A DNA stretch of 22,225 nucleotides, from positions 1 to 22,225 of the forward strand of contig CAISYW010000120.1 in assembly GCA_903889795.1 (NCBI GenBank), read 5' to 3'. The DNA comes from an uncultured Chlamydiae bacterium (GTDB lineage: Bacteria; Chlamydiota; Chlamydiia; Chlamydiales; SM23-39). Of the stretch, positions 20,894 through 22,225 are shown piece after piece. A program made the position numbers and the translations under genes. Position 1 is the stretch's first letter. Each line of letters begins with the position of its first letter. The notes under the pieces are model-generated. The model searched no databases and was not told the DNA's origin. It saw only the letters and a list, made by a program, of their open reading frames with translations.

Positions 20894-22225
20894 AAGTAGA
20901 GACCAATTCGTACCCTTGCACTCCTCCAGGAGTGCAAGGGTATCGATATTGGAACTAGCCATGTAATATGGCTTCCTCTGAATCAGATTTCCATTCTCAA
21001 TCACACATTCTCCTGGAAATGCTTCCATCTCAATCGTTCCTAACAGATCCTTTAAAGCCAATGCTGATGCCTTGGTATTCATATCCAAAGTCTCTCTAAA
21101 CTTGTTCAGCCGGTGCTCGATCCATTCTTTTGGCGGGGCTTTAAATGCGTTCCTGGTCTGGAATTCCATCGCCTGCATCTCGTTCTTGAGCCTTTCACCG
21201 CGATTCTCGGCGTCTACAATCGCTTCGGACACCATCTTTGAGAAATTACCCGCCTTGATGAAGTTCAATAGGTTTTGTAGCTCCGCTTGCACCTTTTCGT
21301 GCTGCCCTCGTTTCTGCTTCAACTCTTCCGGTACCTCATTCAACGTCTTAGCGACAGTCTTTTCGACATTTTCATAAATATACGCCAAATTCTCCGCCGT
21401 TAAGATTCTCTCTTTCAGGTTGCTGAGCAATATTTCTTCAACACGGCTTCGCTTGATCGTTAGCTTGTTCGAGCAGGTCTTTCTTTTTGCATTATAGCAG
21501 CCGTAATAACCGCCGCCTTTGCCGCAAATCTGAACAATCGCTCCACCACAACTTTTGCACACCATCGTTCCTGCAAATAGGTGAGTTGGATTGGCGTGGA
21601 CGTAGCTCACAGCCTTCCCGGACGTTTTGGCCGTCTGTTTATTCATTGGCCATGCGCCTTCCAATTCTTCCCATCGTCTCTTTGCTTTCTCCCAAACATC
21701 CTGATCAATGATACAAAGCTCAGCTTTAAACGAGACCATTTGATCCTTTTCTGATCGGTACACCTTTTTAGACTTGCCCGTCATGGGATCACGAACGTTC
21801 TTGGTCTTTCTCCAAATCCATTGACCGGCATATTTCTCACTTTTCAGGAACCGGCTCACGGTCGAAGTCGCCCAACCGCCTGGTTTGTTTCTCTTTGTCG
21901 GTATTTTTTCAACATTCAGCCCTTGAACAATTGCATGAATGCTTTTGCCATCCACAAATTCCCTGAAAATTCTTCGAACAACCACAGCCTCTTCTTCATT
22001 GATCTTGTGAACCATGCCCTCGTATTTGGGCTGTCCTTTCTTATTGAGTCGCAGTTCCCCGACAGGGCAGGATTTATATCCATAGACGCTCTCACCAGTG
22101 TTAAAACCTCTCAGTCGCTGACCTTCCAATCCGCGCATAGTCTTCTTCCTCAAATCATCGAGATAAAGCTCATTGATCAGACCCCGAATATGGATTCCTA
22201 GCTTCGAATTATCGTCATCGGAGAC
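20882..22225 (-). CDS. Large serine recombinase (site-specific integrase), N-terminus outside window
   Basis: The visible 447 residues continue in frame to the window edge. They begin near the end of the catalytic domain (IHIRGLINELYLDDLRKKT, with E/F-helix features), so the catalytic Ser lies outside. The recombinase domain follows (GESVYGYKSCP, VVRRIFREFVDGKSIHAIVQGLN, WATSTVSRFLKSEKYAG). Then comes a zinc ribbon with CKSCGG and YYGCYN...CSNK, and a long coiled coil (about residues 275-350) that in phage integrases controls integration versus excision. The TAG stop lies in the T-stem of tRNA-Ser and the last codons use its acceptor. A palindrome falls in the codons for ALLEECKG. The gene belongs to an element that continues to the right. 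Confidence 0.93.
   Translation of the reverse strand, partial: VSDDDNSKLGIHIRGLINELYLDDLRKKTMRGLEGQRLRGFNTGESVYGYKSCPVGELRLNKKGQPKYEGMVHKINEEEAVVVRRIFREFVDGKSIHAIVQGLNVEKIPTKRNKPGGWATSTVSRFLKSEKYAGQWIWRKTKNVRDPMTGKSKKVYRSEKDQMVSFKAELCIIDQDVWEKAKRRWEELEGAWPMNKQTAKTSGKAVSYVHANPTHLFAGTMVCKSCGGAIVQICGKGGGYYGCYNAKRKTCSNKLTIKRSRVEEILLSNLKERILTAENLAYIYENVEKTVAKTLNEVPEELKQKRGQHEKVQAELQNLLNFIKAGNFSKMVSEAIVDAENRGERLKNEMQAMEFQTRNAFKAPPKEWIEHRLNKFRETLDMNTKASALALKDLLGTIEMEAFPGECVIENGNLIQRKPYYMASSNIDTLALLEECKGTNWSLLRKR
20911..20942. repeat. 15-bp perfect inverted repeat beside the tRNA-Ser attachment end
   Basis: TACCCTTGCACTCCT and its exact complement are separated by CC, 18 bases beyond the tRNA 3' end. 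It lies within the recombinase coding frame. No T-run follows on either strand. It could mark an attachment or accessory protein site, or act as a stop structure for the tRNA transcript. Confidence 0.75.

Noticed and set aside
1..22225. CRISPR array or rRNA genes
   Set aside because: No regularly spaced repeats with unique spacers and no rRNA sequence were seen on either strand. The repeats present are irregularly spaced and tied to ssrA or RhuM.

Overview
The window looks like chromosome of an environmental (amoeba-associated) member of the Chlamydiae. The evidence is gene order and gene type. nusB lies next to murB, and infC-rpmI-rplT-pheS keep the order I remember from Chlamydia. The isoleucyl-tRNA synthetase is the long eukaryote-like form found in chlamydiae. 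Moderate GC and several short lineage-type hypothetical proteins agree. I cannot name the genus.

Layout. (1) 1-3.7 kb: a MEMO1-like/AMMECR1-like pair, an AlkD-type DNA repair protein facing it, an unknown membrane protein, a small membrane-anchored TPR/Sel1-like protein and three copies of a short dispersed repeat. (2) 3.77-9.0 kb: an accessory region next to the 3' end of ssrA (tmRNA). It holds a broken 5' copy and an intact copy of a RhuM-family gene, each with the same ~370-bp leader. It also holds a GC-rich alpha/beta hydrolase, two hypothetical genes, a small secreted protein and a CoiA-like nuclease. Several short copies of the tmRNA 3' end plus its terminator are scattered through it in one orientation, as expected from repeated integration at ssrA. 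No integrase for that site is visible. (3) 9.0-13.2 kb: ssrA (minus strand), divergent ileS, and a DEDDh-type exonuclease overlapping ileS tail to tail. (4) 13.35-16.56 kb: a tight operon nusB-murB-PHP phosphoesterase-folC, closed by a convergent MnmM/YtqB-type methyltransferase. (5) 17.3-20.8 kb: tRNA-Val(GAC), a degenerate threonyl-tRNA-synthetase relative, infC, rpmI, rplT and pheS. (6) 20.8 kb to the end: tRNA-Ser(UGA), then a large serine recombinase whose last codons and stop lie inside the tRNA 3' end. This is the edge of an integrated element that runs off the window.

How the parts fit. The housekeeping part is mainly translation (ileS, pheS, IF3, L35, L20, tRNAs, tmRNA, tRNA modification), with peptidoglycan-precursor and folate genes between. 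Two RNA genes, ssrA and tRNA-Ser, have acted as landing sites for mobile DNA. The most unusual protein is the ThrRS-like one directly before infC. This is where many bacteria carry the real thrS, so it may be a relic kept in its ancestral place but without the catalytic, editing and anticodon-binding features of a working synthetase. Function calls are from motifs read by eye; no database search was run.
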